Source: Microlunatus elymi
GTDB lineage: Bacteria > Actinomycetota > Actinomycetes > Propionibacteriales > Propionibacteriaceae
NCBI RefSeq assembly: GCF_007362775.1
Contig: NZ_CP041692.1
Span: forward strand, 1,550,001 to 1,614,000
Length of the DNA stretch: 64,000 bases
Direction of reading: 5' to 3'
Below are positions 42,094-51,079 of this stretch, piece after piece. The notes below the pieces were generated by a model that worked only from the letters and a program-made list of their open reading frames with translations, was not told the DNA's origin and did not search any database. The stretch's first letter is position 1. The number at the start of each line of letters is the position of its first letter. The translations under genes and the position numbers were made by a program.

Positions 42094-43794
42094 TCAGATC
42101 CGGGACAGGGCGGAGCGGAGCGGGTCGAGACCCATCGGGCCGAGGTTGAGGGCCTGGGCGTGGAACTGCTGCAGGTCGAAGGAGGCACCGGCGCGCTGCT
42201 TGGCTTCTTCCCTTGCCTGCAACCAGATTCGTTCCCCGACCTTGTACGAGGGTGCCTGGCCCGGCCAGCCCAGGTAGCGATCGAGTTCGAAGCGCAGGGT
42301 CGGCTCGTCGGTCGCCAGATTCATCATCAGGAACTCCAGCCCGGCCTGCGGGGTCCAGCGTTCGCCCGGCCGGAAGTCCCAGCGGTTGTGCTCGGGGATC
42401 CGCAGTTGCAGGTGCATGCCGATGTCGATGATCACCCGGACCGCGCGCAGCGCCTGGGCGTCGAGCATGCCCATCCGGTTGCCCGGATCGCTGAGGTAAC
42501 CAAGATCATCCATCAGCCGTTCGGCGTACAACGCCCAACCCTCGCCGTGCCCGGAAACCCAGCACAGCAAGCGTTGCCAGCGATTCAGCAGGTCGGACCG
42601 GTACGCATTCTGGGCCACCTGGAGGTGATGTCCGGGCACGCCCTCGTGGTAGACGGTGGTGACCTCTTTCCAGGTGGAGAAGCTGTCGATGCCCTCGGGC
42701 ACCGCCCACCACATCCTCCCCGGTCGGGAGAAGTCCTCGGTGGGGCCGGTGTAGTAGATGCCGCCGTCATGGGTCGGTGCCAGGCAGCACTCGATCCGGC
42801 GGATCGGCTCGGGGATGTCGAAGTGGGTGCCGGACAGGTCGGCGAGTGCCTGATCGGCGAGCGCCTGCATCCAGTCCCGGAAGGCTTCGGCGCCCTCGAT
42901 CTTGCGGGCCGGATCGGCGTCCAGCGCATCGTAGGCTGCCTTGATATCGCTGTGTCCGTAGAGATCCTGGGCGATCTGCCGTTGTTGATCCTGCAGCCGT
43001 TCCAGCTCCGCCCAACCCCACTGGTAGGTCTCCTGCAGGTCGATGCTGGCGCCGAGGAAGTAGCGGCTGTTCAACGCGTACCGTTCCTCGCCGACCGCGT
43101 CCAGGCTCGGCGCCTTCGGCAGCAGATCGGCCTCCAGCCAGTCGGCGTAGTCGATGTAGGCCTGCCGCGCTGTGTCGGCGGCCCGTCGCAGGTCACCGGC
43201 CAACGTCTCGCCGTGTTCGGTCGGATAGTCGTTGATCAACTCGGCGAAGAAGTCGTGCGATCCGGTCTGCCCGGTCCAGCTGCGGATCTGTTCGACACTC
43301 GCCGTGATCTGCCGTGCGGCCGAGACGTTCCCGTCGGCGGCCTCGCGCGCGAGGGTCTGCCGGGCACCGGACAACGGATTGCCGATGGTCTGCAGCCGGA
43401 CCGCGATGTTGCGCCAGGCGTCGGCGGTGTCGGTGGGCATCAGGTCGAAGATCTCGCGCACCTCGTGCGCGACGTCAGCGATCACGCTGACCCGACTGGT
43501 CTCGATGTGCGCGTCGTACAGCTCGGTCTGCAACCCGAGCCGCTCGATCATCGCTTCCTTGGCAGTGTTCTCCCGCTCGTCGCTGGGCGTCGCGGCGTGC
43601 AGGGCGGCCAGCGTCCGGCGATCGTGGCCGGCCCGGTCGGCAAATCCGTCGGGGGAGAAGTCGTCCCACTGATCGTCGTGGCCCTCGATGCCGAGCGCCG
43701 TCGCCAACGTCGGCTGCTGATTGATCGCCTCGGTGACGTAGGCCTCGGCGAGTTGGTCGATCGGCCTGCCTCCAGCGGACTGCTCTGCGGTCAT
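42094..43794 (-). CDS. DUF885-family protein (putative metallopeptidase-like hydrolase)
   Basis: 566 residues, all-helical DUF885 family. The hallmark TTVYHEGVPGHHLQVAQN near 365 (HExxPGHH, HExxH-like) gives two to three His and a Glu suited to zinc. SGHGEGWALYAERLMDDLGYL near 405 is the second conserved block and supplies another Glu. No signal peptide, so probably cytoplasmic, or lipid-associated in homologues. Substrate unknown. ATG 43794. Operon with maf downstream. Confidence 0.87.
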   Translation of the reverse strand: MTAEQSAGGRPIDQLAEAYVTEAINQQPTLATALGIEGHDDQWDDFSPDGFADRAGHDRRTLAALHAATPSDERENTAKEAMIERLGLQTELYDAHIETSRVSVIADVAHEVREIFDLMPTDTADAWRNIAVRLQTIGNPLSGARQTLAREAADGNVSAARQITASVEQIRSWTGQTGSHDFFAELINDYPTEHGETLAGDLRRAADTARQAYIDYADWLEADLLPKAPSLDAVGEERYALNSRYFLGASIDLQETYQWGWAELERLQDQQRQIAQDLYGHSDIKAAYDALDADPARKIEGAEAFRDWMQALADQALADLSGTHFDIPEPIRRIECCLAPTHDGGIYYTGPTEDFSRPGRMWWAVPEGIDSFSTWKEVTTVYHEGVPGHHLQVAQNAYRSDLLNRWQRLLCWVSGHGEGWALYAERLMDDLGYLSDPGNRMGMLDAQALRAVRVIIDIGMHLQLRIPEHNRWDFRPGERWTPQAGLEFLMMNLATDEPTLRFELDRYLGWPGQAPSYKVGERIWLQAREEAKQRAGASFDLQQFHAQALNLGPMGLDPLRSALSRI

Positions 43795-43804
43795 GGGCGC
43801 GACA

Positions 43805-45004
43805 TTACCGGGCGCCGTCGCGCTGCGAGCGGACGGCGGGAGTGCTCGCCAGCGAGACCAGGCAGACCGCCGCGATCACCAGCAGGGCGTGGCGGACGCC
43901 GACATGATCACCGATGAAACCGAGCACCGGCGGCCCGACCAGGAAGGCGGCGTACCCGATGGTCGAGACCACCGAGACGCGAGCGCTGGCGTAACGCCGA
44001 TCATCCGCGGCGGCGGACATGCCGACCGGGAAACCGAGCGCGGCACCGGCGCCCCAGAACACCGCGCCGATCGCTGCCAGGTAGATGTTCGGCGCGAAAA
44101 CGAAGATCAACAAGCCGACGATCGCGGCCAGCAGACAGCAGCGCAGGGTGGCGACCCGGCCGAATCGATCCAGCAGCGAACTGCCGGCGTAGCGGAAGAT
44201 CGTCATCGACAGGACGAACACCGCGAACATGATCGCGCCGGTGCTGTTGGCGGCGTTCAGGCCGTCCACGGTCGCCTTGGCCACCCAGTCGTTGGCCGAG
44301 CCCTCGGTCAGCGCGGCGGCCAGCACGACCAACCCGATCGCGAGGGTCCGCGGCTCCTTCCAGGCCGCCCAGCGGCTGCGCTTCGGCAGGCCGCTCGGAA
44401 GGTCGTCGTCGTGGTGGGTGTGCGCCGGCAGGAAATAGCGGGTGCCGATCGCGACCACGATGGCGCCGAGGCCGATCAACACCAGCAGGTGCAGCCAGAG
44501 GGGGATGCCGAGATGGGCCAGCAGGCCGCCGATCATGGCGCCGACGAACGCGCCGCCGCTGAACGCGGCATGGAATTTCGGCATGATCGTCTTGGTGCCG
44601 CGGCGTTCCACCTCGGCGCCCTCGATGTTCTGTGCGACGTCCCAGACGCCGATGCCGAAACCGAAGCAGAACAAGGCGATTCCGCAGGGAATCAGCCAGC
44701 CGTTCAGCAGGCTGATCGCCACCACGGTCATGGCGAGGCCCAGCAGGCTGCCGGCCGCCCGGACCGATCCCGCGGTGCCCAGCCGTTCGGCGATGCCACC
44801 GGCCAGCGGCAGTCCGAGCACCGAGCCGAAACCGGCCATCAGCAACAGCAGACCGAGACCGCCGGGGGACAGCGCGAACGTCTCCGCGACCGAGGGCAAC
44901 CGGGCCGACCAGCTGGCGAACAGCAGACCGTTCAGCCCGAAGATCACGAAGGTCGCGATCCGAGCGCGTCGTACGGTCGCCTGTTGGCCGATCTGCTGGT
45001 CCAT
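43805..45004 (-). CDS. MFS transporter (YbjJ-like)
   Basis: About 399 residues, twelve helices. GLNGLLFASWSARLPSVAETF in helix 1 and the GLLLLMAGFGSVLGLPLAGGIAERLG segment with a degenerate signature are typical of the YbjJ/FucP-like branch. DVAQNIEGAEVERRGTKTIMPKFHAAFSGGAF near 130 is a conserved block in that group. Substrate unknown; possibly efflux. Start ATG 45004 (GTG 45010 possible). It is 10 bases upstream of the DUF885 gene. Confidence 0.83.
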   Translation of the reverse strand: MDQQIGQQATVRRARIATFVIFGLNGLLFASWSARLPSVAETFALSPGGLGLLLLMAGFGSVLGLPLAGGIAERLGTAGSVRAAGSLLGLAMTVVAISLLNGWLIPCGIALFCFGFGIGVWDVAQNIEGAEVERRGTKTIMPKFHAAFSGGAFVGAMIGGLLAHLGIPLWLHLLVLIGLGAIVVAIGTRYFLPAHTHHDDDLPSGLPKRSRWAAWKEPRTLAIGLVVLAAALTEGSANDWVAKATVDGLNAANSTGAIMFAVFVLSMTIFRYAGSSLLDRFGRVATLRCCLLAAIVGLLIFVFAPNIYLAAIGAVFWGAGAALGFPVGMSAAADDRRYASARVSVVSTIGYAAFLVGPPVLGFIGDHVGVRHALLVIAAVCLVSLASTPAVRSQRDGAR

Positions 45005-45079
45005 CGTCACCGAAGGATCCTACGGGCGCGGCCCGGACGCCGACGAAACGGCGGCCGGGGCCCGAAACCTGATCGCGCC

Positions 45080-46027
45080 TCAGCGTCGGATGCGGGTGAC
45101 CGCGACGCCGGCCAGGCAGACGGCGCCGCCGATGAAGCCGTACACCGTGGGCAGTTCGGACAGGAAGATCCAGGAGATCACGATGGTGATCGCCGGCACC
45201 AGGTAGGTGGTCGCACCGGTCCGGGCGGCACCCATCACCGACAACGCGTACGCCCAGGTGGTGAAGGCGACCGCGGTCGGGAACAGCCCGAGGTAGCCGA
45301 CGCCGAGCCAGACGCCGGCCGATGCGCGGCTCAGCTCACCGACCAGCGACGGCGCGAACGGCAGGCAGGCGATCATGCCGGCCAGGCAGCCGATCCAGGT
45401 CGCCTGCAACGGCTGCGTGGTACGAAGCCCGACCCGCAGCAGCAGAGTCGCGGCCGCGTACAGGATCGCTGCGGTCAGACAGAACACGATGCCCAGCGCG
45501 TCGATCCGATGATCACCGGCGCCCGCGGAGATGACCACCACGCCGCCGAAGGAGACCACGGAGCCGATGATCACCCAGCGCGGGAAACCCTCACGCAGGA
45601 ACGCGCCCGCGCCGAGGGTGATCAGCACCGGTGCGACGTTGACCAGCAGCGCGGCGGTGCCCGCGTCGAGGTGTTGCTCGCCGGCGTTCAACGCCACCAT
45701 GTAGCCGCCGAACCAGAGCACCCCGTACACGATCAACAGCAGCAACGTCCGGCCGCGGGGGATCCGGAACCGGCGGATCAACGCGAACACGGTCAGTGCG
45801 ACCGCGGCCACTGCAAGTCGGCCCAGCGCCAGCCCGCCCGGGGACAGCACCCCGGCCAGCGGCCGGATCACCACGAACGCCGACGCCCAGAACAGCACCG
45901 TGATGCCCGCCATCGCCAGCGCGAGTCGGTTCGACGGCTGGTCAACGGGCGCCGGTGTCTCGATCGGCACCGGGGACTCGGTCGGATCCGACAACGGTTG
46001 TGGTTCGCGGGCAGGTCGTGTGGGCAC
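45080..46027 (-). CDS. EamA/DMT-superfamily transporter
   Basis: About 315 residues, ten helices in two EamA repeats (FWASAFVVIRPLAGVLSPGGLALGRLAVAAV, and VGLRTTQPLQATWIGCLAG onward). LRHGFP-type loops and FTTWAYALSVMGAARTGATTYLVPAITIVISWIFLSE in the second repeat are classic. A proline-rich N-terminal tail of about 35 residues precedes helix 1. The start is uncertain (GTG 46027, TTG 46030). Likely exports amino acids or metabolites; the substrate cannot be told. Confidence 0.85.
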   Translation of the reverse strand: MPTRPAREPQPLSDPTESPVPIETPAPVDQPSNRLALAMAGITVLFWASAFVVIRPLAGVLSPGGLALGRLAVAAVALTVFALIRRFRIPRGRTLLLLIVYGVLWFGGYMVALNAGEQHLDAGTAALLVNVAPVLITLGAGAFLREGFPRWVIIGSVVSFGGVVVISAGAGDHRIDALGIVFCLTAAILYAAATLLLRVGLRTTQPLQATWIGCLAGMIACLPFAPSLVGELSRASAGVWLGVGYLGLFPTAVAFTTWAYALSVMGAARTGATTYLVPAITIVISWIFLSELPTVYGFIGGAVCLAGVAVTRIRR

Positions 46028-46105
46028 CAACCCATGCTGGGTGGGAATTGATTCGATCGCTAGCGAAATTCGGACAGCAAGCGAAAGGAACCTGCCTCAG
46101 TGCCC

Positions 46106-46495
46106 TCAAGCGGGCAGCTCGTGGGAGTGTTTCTCCAGCCAGGAAGCGATGTCGGCGAGCTCGCGATGGCCCGCAGCGACACTGAGGACGAACTTCTCAC
46201 CGTCGTCCGGCGTGGTCGCCAGATCGTGGCCGTTGCGTCGGTAGAAGAGCACTGTGAGAACCCAGGACAGCCGCTTGTTGCCGTCGATCAAGGGATGTGA
46301 GTGATTGATCGCGTCGCACAGCGCAGCGGCTTTCGTATGCAGACCGGGATACACCTCGGTGCCGAAGGCCCAGGTCGCCGGGCGGGCGAGCGCGCCGGCC
46401 AGGAGACCGGGATCGCGCAGCGTCATCCCCAGGAGGTCGACGGCGTCGAGCGCGTCCTCGAGCGTGATGTAGTCCGGGGCTTCCTCGGTGGCCAT
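46106..46495 (-). CDS. doc: Doc-type toxin (Fic fold)
   Basis: Doc toxins phosphorylate EF-Tu and stop translation. 129 residues. The catalytic loop HPLIDGNKR at 67-75 keeps the His, Asp, Asn, Lys and Arg of the Doc consensus HxFxDANKR, with the Doc-type Lys. GTEVYPGLHTKAAALCDAI precedes it and the C-terminal helix is complete, so the toxin looks active. It starts 3 bases after the stop of the ribbon-helix-helix antitoxin, the normal antitoxin-toxin order. Confidence 0.9.
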   Translation of the reverse strand: MATEEAPDYITLEDALDAVDLLGMTLRDPGLLAGALARPATWAFGTEVYPGLHTKAAALCDAINHSHPLIDGNKRLSWVLTVLFYRRNGHDLATTPDDGEKFVLSVAAGHRELADIASWLEKHSHELPA

Positions 46496-46498
46496 GGG

Positions 46499-46711
46499 TC
46501 AGCGTGCCAACCGATCGAGAAGCTCGGCATCTCGATCGATGATCTCACTGAGGGTGGCACGGACCTCCGTGCGGCGTTCGGACTGCTCGACACGGTCCTT
46601 GATCGCAAGGCGGACGACGTCCTGCATCGAGCGATGTTCGGTTGCCGCCAGCTCGGTGAGGGCCTCGTGCTCCTCGTCGGTCAGCCGAACCAGAAACGTG
46701 CGTGTGCTCAT
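46499..46711 (-). CDS. Ribbon-helix-helix antitoxin partner of Doc
   Basis: 70 residues. STRTFLVRLTDEEHEALTELAA followed by the MQDVVRLAIKDRVEQ helix is a ribbon-helix-helix DNA-binding domain. The C-terminal segment LSEIIDRDAELLDRLAR probably folds onto the toxin. Start ATG 46711. A perfect palindrome lies 13 bases upstream. It is not Phd-like, so the pair is a Doc toxin with an RHH antitoxin. Confidence 0.88.
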   Translation of the reverse strand: MSTRTFLVRLTDEEHEALTELAATEHRSMQDVVRLAIKDRVEQSERRTEVRATLSEIIDRDAELLDRLAR

Positions 46712-46723
46712 GGCTCCTCCTCT

Positions 46724-46740
46724 GATATCGCGACGATATC
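46724..46740. promoter_or_regulatory. Toxin-antitoxin operator palindrome
   Basis: GATATCG, CGA, CGATATC: a perfect 7-bp inverted repeat with a 3-base centre, 13 bases before the antitoxin ATG. The position and symmetry fit the autoregulatory site of an RHH antitoxin dimer. Confidence 0.75.
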
Positions 46741-46777
46741 GCTGGTGACGCACCTTCGGTAGGGAGTTTCGGGACGA

Positions 46778-46860
46778 AAGCGGTAAGAATGCAGGAGCAG
46801 ATTGCCTTGCCCTCCTCAAAAGTGCGGTTCGGGCTATCTGCTCCGACATTCTTACCGCTT
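46778..46860 (-). terminator. Long hairpin after accE
   Basis: AAGCGGTAAGAATG (46778-46791) pairs with CATTCTTACCGCTT (46847-46860). After a 2x2 mismatch, GGAGCAGAT (46794-46802) pairs with ATCTGCTCC (46836-46844); the loop is 33 bases. The outer arm touches the accE stop codon. It probably terminates the accD-accE transcript and insulates the toxin-antitoxin promoter. Confidence 0.75.
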
Positions 46861-47069
46861 CAGCCGCGGTACACGGCCTGCCAGCTGCCCGGGCCGGGGT
46901 GCACCGGGGCGCCGACCGAGCGCCAGTAGGCGGCCCAGCCGGACTTCGGCTCTTCGACCCGGGTGTTCGGCGAGGCGGCGGCACGGGCGGTGAGCACGGC
47001 GACGACGGCCGCGACCTCTTCGTCGGTCGGGTTGCCGGTGATCGTGATCTCGGAGTCGATCTTGGTCAC
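46860..47069 (-). CDS. accE: Acyl-CoA carboxylase epsilon subunit
   Basis: A 69-residue actinobacteria-specific small subunit that stabilises the alpha/beta carboxylase complex. Start GTG 47069 (overlapping the beta-subunit stop as GTGA). [21 protein letters not shown] and the C-terminal [27 protein letters not shown] (W-rich tail) are the family signature. Too short for easy detection and easily missed. Confidence 0.92.
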   Translation of the reverse strand: MTKIDSEITITGNPTDEEVAAVVAVLTARAAASPNTRVEEPKSGWAAYWRSVGAPVHPGPGSWQAVYRG

Positions 47070-48667
47070 AGCGGGATGTTCCCGTGCTTCTTGGGCGGCA
47101 GCTGCTCGCGTTTGGTCCGCAGCAGCTGCAGTGCCCGGGTGATCTCGGTACGGGTCTGGCGCGGCTGGATGACCGCGTCGACATAGCCGCGTTCGGCCGC
47201 CAGGTAGGGATTGGCGAGCTCGTCGTCGTACTCGGTGATCAACTCCGCCCGACGGGCGTCCGGGTCGGCGGCGTCGGCCAGTTCGCGGCGGTAGAGGATG
47301 TTGACCGCACCCTGCGCGCCCATCACCGCGATCTGGGCGGTCGGCCAGGCCAGATTGATGTCCGCGCCCAGATGTTTGGATCCCATCACGTCGTAGGCGC
47401 CGCCGTACGCCTTGCGGGTGATCACGGTGACCAGCGGCACGGTCGCCTCCGCATAGGCGAACAGCAGCTTGGCGCCGCGGCGGATGATCCCGTTCCACTC
47501 CTGATCGGTGCCGGGCAGGAAGCCCGGCACGTCGACGAAGGTGATCACCGGGATGTTGAACGCGTCGCAGGTGCGGACGAACCGGGCCGCCTTCTCGGAC
47601 GCGTTGATGTCCAGGCAACCGGCCAGCACCGACGGCTGGTTGGCGACGATGCCGACCGCGCGACCCTCCACCCGGCCATAACCGGTGATCACATTGCCGG
47701 CGTACAGCGGCTGTACCTCGAGGAAATCCTCGTCATCGAGGACCGTCTTGATTACTTCGTGCATGTCGTACGGCTGATTCGGCGAGTCCGGCACGATCGT
47801 GTCCAGGAGGCGATCAAGATCATTGATCTCCAGCTCTGCCTCGGACGGATAGCTGGGCGCTTCCTCCAGGTTGTTCTGCGGCAGATAGCTCAGAAGTTCT
47901 TTGACATAAGCAATGGCGTCCTCCTCGTCGGAGGCCAGATAGTGCGCGTTGCCCGAGGTGGTGTTGTGGGTACGGCCGCCGCCGAGATCCTCCATCGTGA
48001 CGTCCTCGCCGGTGACGGTCTTGATCACGTCCGGGCCGGTGATGAACATCTGCGAGGTCTGATCGACCATGATGGTGAAGTCGGTGATCGCGGGGGAGTA
48101 GACCGCACCGCCGGCGCACGGGCCCATGATCAACGAGATCTGCGGGATCACTCCGGAGGCATGGGTGTTGCGGCGGAAGATCTCCCCGTACAGGCCGAGC
48201 GAGACCACGCCCTCCTGGATCCGGGCGCCACCGGAATCGTTGATCCCGATCAGCGGACAGCCGGTCTTCAACGCGAAGTCCATCACCTTGGCGATCTTCT
48301 CCCCGAACACCTGCCCCAGCGAGCCACCGAAGACGGTGAAGTCCTGGGAGAACACGCACACCTGGCGACCGTCGACGGTGCCGAAACCGGTGATCACGCC
48401 GTCGCCGTACGGCCGCCGCTGCTCCATCCCGAACGAGGTGGAGCGGTGCCGGGCGAATTCGTCCAGCTCCAGGAACGATCCCTCGTCCAGCAGCAACTCG
48501 ATCCGTTCCCGAGCGGTCAGTTTGCCGCGGGCGTGCTGCTTCTCCACCGCCGCGGCCGAACCGGCATGCACCGCCTCGTCGAGACGATGTTCGAGATCGG
48601 CCAGCTTGCCGGCCGTGGTGTGCCGGTCGAGATCGTCACCGTCGAGATCGGATGGGGCGTACGTCAC
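47066..48667 (-). CDS. accD5: Propionyl-CoA carboxylase beta subunit (AccD5-like)
   Basis: Carboxyltransferase making methylmalonyl-CoA (and possibly malonyl-CoA). 533 residues. [28 protein letters not shown] near 45, [23 protein letters not shown] near 140, the oxyanion-forming [16 protein letters not shown] near 180, [28 protein letters not shown] near 405, and [19 protein letters not shown] near 445. The terminal [10 protein letters not shown] is the usual end. The GTG start at 48667 faces birA across 80 bases. It pairs with accE and presumably with the alpha subunit at 17.6 kb. Confidence 0.94.
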   Translation of the reverse strand: MTYAPSDLDGDDLDRHTTAGKLADLEHRLDEAVHAGSAAAVEKQHARGKLTARERIELLLDEGSFLELDEFARHRSTSFGMEQRRPYGDGVITGFGTVDGRQVCVFSQDFTVFGGSLGQVFGEKIAKVMDFALKTGCPLIGINDSGGARIQEGVVSLGLYGEIFRRNTHASGVIPQISLIMGPCAGGAVYSPAITDFTIMVDQTSQMFITGPDVIKTVTGEDVTMEDLGGGRTHNTTSGNAHYLASDEEDAIAYVKELLSYLPQNNLEEAPSYPSEAELEINDLDRLLDTIVPDSPNQPYDMHEVIKTVLDDEDFLEVQPLYAGNVITGYGRVEGRAVGIVANQPSVLAGCLDINASEKAARFVRTCDAFNIPVITFVDVPGFLPGTDQEWNGIIRRGAKLLFAYAEATVPLVTVITRKAYGGAYDVMGSKHLGADINLAWPTAQIAVMGAQGAVNILYRRELADAADPDARRAELITEYDDELANPYLAAERGYVDAVIQPRQTRTEITRALQLLRTKREQLPPKKHGNIPL

Positions 48668-48747
48668 GAGTCAGACCCTAACGCCCCAGCCTCGACCGAC
48701 CGACGACCTCGGGCCGCTGGTCGCGGTGCACTATCGTCGATGCCCTG

Positions 48748-49563
48748 ATGTACGACACCGATCCCCTGGACGCCGAGCGTCTGCGCGAATTGTTGATCAT
48801 GCCTGATGCGAGCGCGGCCGCGGACGGGCTGTGGCGTCGGATCGAGGTGGTCGAGGAAACCGGATCCACCAACGCCGACCTGGCCGACTGGGCCCGCAAC
48901 GGGGCAGCCGGCGATGGCACCGCCCTGCTGACCGGCTTCCAGTCCCGCGGCCGCGGCCGGCTGGACCGCACCTGGACCGCACCGCCCGGGGCCAGCCTGG
49001 CGATGTCGATGCTGGTGCTGCCCGGCGACAGCAGCGCCCACCGCTGGACCTGGCTGCCGCTGATCTGCGGGATGGCCACCGCCGAGGGCCTGCGCCGGGC
49101 CACCGGCGTCGCCCCGATGTTGAAGTGGCCCAACGATGTGATGGTCGGCGATCGCAAGCTGTGCGGGATTCTGGCCGAACGGGTGGAGACTCCCAACGGT
49201 CCGGGCTGCGTGATCGGCGTCGGCATCAACACCGATCTGACCGAGGAACAACTGCCGGTGCCGTGGGCGACCTCGCTGGCGCTGCTCGGCGCCAGCACCC
49301 GAAACAAGACCACCCTTGCGGTCACCGTGCTGCGAGCCTTCGAGCTGCTGTATCGGCAATGGCAGAACGACTTCGACGCCGCGGCCCTGGCCACCTCGTA
49401 CGTGGGCCGCTGCGCCACCATCGGGCGTCAGGTCCGGGTCGTCCTCCCGGAGGGGGACGTGACCGGCCGGGCCGAGGCGATCGACGATCACGGTCGGCTG
49501 GTGGTACAGACCGACCGCGGCCGGCAGACCTTCGGCGCCGGTGACGTGGTGCATCTGCGCTGA
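48748..49563 (+). CDS. birA: Biotin-[acetyl-CoA-carboxylase] ligase (class I, no repressor domain)
   Basis: Attaches biotin to the BCCP lysine. 271 residues. ETGSTNADLADWAR near 37, the biotinyl-AMP loop FQSRGRGRLDRTW near 65, LKWPNDVMVGDRKLCGILAE near 125 and the C-terminal SH3-like domain GEAxAIDDHGRLVVQTDRG. No N-terminal winged helix, so it does not act as a repressor. It is divergent from accD5-accE, a functional pairing: the ligase beside the enzyme whose alpha subunit it modifies. Confidence 0.93.
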   Translation: MYDTDPLDAERLRELLIMPDASAAADGLWRRIEVVEETGSTNADLADWARNGAAGDGTALLTGFQSRGRGRLDRTWTAPPGASLAMSMLVLPGDSSAHRWTWLPLICGMATAEGLRRATGVAPMLKWPNDVMVGDRKLCGILAERVETPNGPGCVIGVGINTDLTEEQLPVPWATSLALLGASTRNKTTLAVTVLRAFELLYRQWQNDFDAAALATSYVGRCATIGRQVRVVLPEGDVTGRAEAIDDHGRLVVQTDRGRQTFGAGDVVHLR

Positions 49564-49616
49564 CCTCTCGGCCGTACGAAGTGGGCTGACCGGCTCGCGG
49601 CGGTACGTTGGCTGCC

Positions 49617-50120
49617 ATGGGCTTGCCACGAAGACTTCTCGGCGACAACGAGCACGTCGAGATCCAGGTCCGGACCCACGCCAAGGCGATGGTGTTGCCG
49701 GCGATCATGTTGATCGCGCTCGGCGCCGGCGTCGGTATCGGCGCCGCGGTGATCCCGCACCAGATCGCGCCGGTCGGTCAGTACGTGGTGATCATCCTCG
49801 GCCTCATCCTGGCGATCTGGTGGTGTGTGCTGCCCTTCCTGCGCTGGCGAACCACCACCTACACGGTGACGAATCGGCGCCTGATCCTGAGGACCGGGAT
49901 CCTCAGCAAGACCGGCAAGGATCTGCCGCTGATCCGGGTGAATGACGTCAGCTACGCCCGCAGCCTGTCCGATCGGGTGTTCGGTTGCGGCACCTTGAAG
50001 GTGCAGACCGCCGGCGAGGACGGGCTGATCGAGCTGGACGACATCCCCGACGTCGAACAGGTCCACCGGATCATGAGCGAGCTGTTGTTCGAGGAGATCC
50101 ATGGCCGGCAGCCGAACTGA
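49617..50120 (+). CDS. PH-domain (bPH2) membrane protein
   Basis: 167 residues from ATG 49617. Two membrane helices (about 27-48 and 55-75), then a bacterial PH domain: TTYTVTNRRLILRTGILSKTGKDLPLIRVNDVSY, FGCGTLKVQTAGEDGLIELDDIPDVEQVHRIM. It corresponds by position to M. tuberculosis Rv3278c beside birA. Function unknown; such proteins associate with envelope or membrane processes. The last 20 bases overlap the next gene. Confidence 0.88.
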   Translation: MGLPRRLLGDNEHVEIQVRTHAKAMVLPAIMLIALGAGVGIGAAVIPHQIAPVGQYVVIILGLILAIWWCVLPFLRWRTTTYTVTNRRLILRTGILSKTGKDLPLIRVNDVSYARSLSDRVFGCGTLKVQTAGEDGLIELDDIPDVEQVHRIMSELLFEEIHGRQPN

Positions 50121-50901
50121 TTCGATCGTGATCGAGCGGCCGCGGGACCGGGTGGCCGAGATCGTGATGAATCGGCCGGACGCGTTGAATGCGGTCGACG
50201 CCCGGCAGGCGACCCTGATCGCCGATGCCTGCGCCGAGTTGGCTGCCGATGATCGGCTCAGCGTGGTGATCTTGAGTACGGCGCTGGACCGCGCCTTCTG
50301 CGTCGGCGCGGACCTGAAGGAACGCAACCAGCTGACCAATGATGATCTTGCTGCCCAGCGGCCGGCATCTCGACGTGCCTACAACTCCGTCTTGGGGCTA
50401 CCGATGCCCACGATCGCTGCAGTGGAAGGATTTGCGCTCGGCGGCGGCTGCGAGTTGGCGCTGTCCTGCGACCTGATCATCGCCTCCGACTCGGCCGCCT
50501 TCGGGTTGCCCGAGGTGGGTGTCGGAGTGATCCCTGGCGGTGGCGGGACCCAGTTGCTGTCCCGCCGGGTCGGACTGAACCGGGCCGCGGATCTGATCTT
50601 CAGCACCCGCCGGGTCTCGGCCGACGAGGCGTACGCGATCGGGCTGGCCGACCGGCGAGCTGCCGCCGGCGCCGCCCGTACCGCGGCCGGTGAGCTGGCC
50701 GCTGAGATAGCCGCGAAGTCGCCGGTCGCCCTGCGCAACGCCAAGCGGGCGTTGCGGACCGGCTTCGATCTGCCGATGGCCGAGGCGCTCGAGGTGGAGG
50801 ACGCGTGCTGGCACGACACCGCGATGTCGGCCGACCGCGCCGAGGGCGTCGCCGCCTTCGTGGAGAAACGCAAGCCCGAATGGCCTCGCGCGAAGGGCTG
50901 A
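50101..50901 (+). CDS. Enoyl-CoA hydratase/isomerase family protein
   Basis: Hydration of 2-enoyl-CoA in beta-oxidation or related degradation. 266 residues. IVMNRPDALNAVDARQ near 20, DRAFCVGADLKERN near 62, the oxyanion loop AVEGFALGGGCELALSCDLI near 105 (catalytic Glu in CELA), GLPEVGVGVIPGGGGTQLL near 135 (second catalytic Glu), and FVEKRKPEWP at the end. ATG 50101 lies inside the preceding gene (20-base overlap), indicating coupling. The substrate is unspecified. Confidence 0.9.
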   Translation: MAGSRTDSIVIERPRDRVAEIVMNRPDALNAVDARQATLIADACAELAADDRLSVVILSTALDRAFCVGADLKERNQLTNDDLAAQRPASRRAYNSVLGLPMPTIAAVEGFALGGGCELALSCDLIIASDSAAFGLPEVGVGVIPGGGGTQLLSRRVGLNRAADLIFSTRRVSADEAYAIGLADRRAAAGAARTAAGELAAEIAAKSPVALRNAKRALRTGFDLPMAEALEVEDACWHDTAMSADRAEGVAAFVEKRKPEWPRAKG

Positions 50902-51079
50902 ATCAGGTCCGGGGACGCAGCTGTTGCCCCGGCCAGGTCGGGACACATCACTACACCGGCCGTCCCAGGACAGCAGCGCAATCATTGTCTGAACGATCAG
51001 CCTGAGGGATCGCGGCGGGGTGCCCGGGCAGCGCCGCCAGCGTGCCGCACTGGTTAGCGTCGATCGCTGGCGCGGTGGT

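Noticed and set aside
42094-43794. Confident peptidase call
   Set aside because: The HExxPGHH motif is only HExxH-like and the family's activity is unproven, so only a putative label is given.
43793-46051. 752-codon open frame on the plus strand opposite the two transporters
   Set aside because: Its sequence is an Arg/Gly/Asp/Gln-rich shadow of two clear transporter genes and the DUF885 start; no domain recognised.
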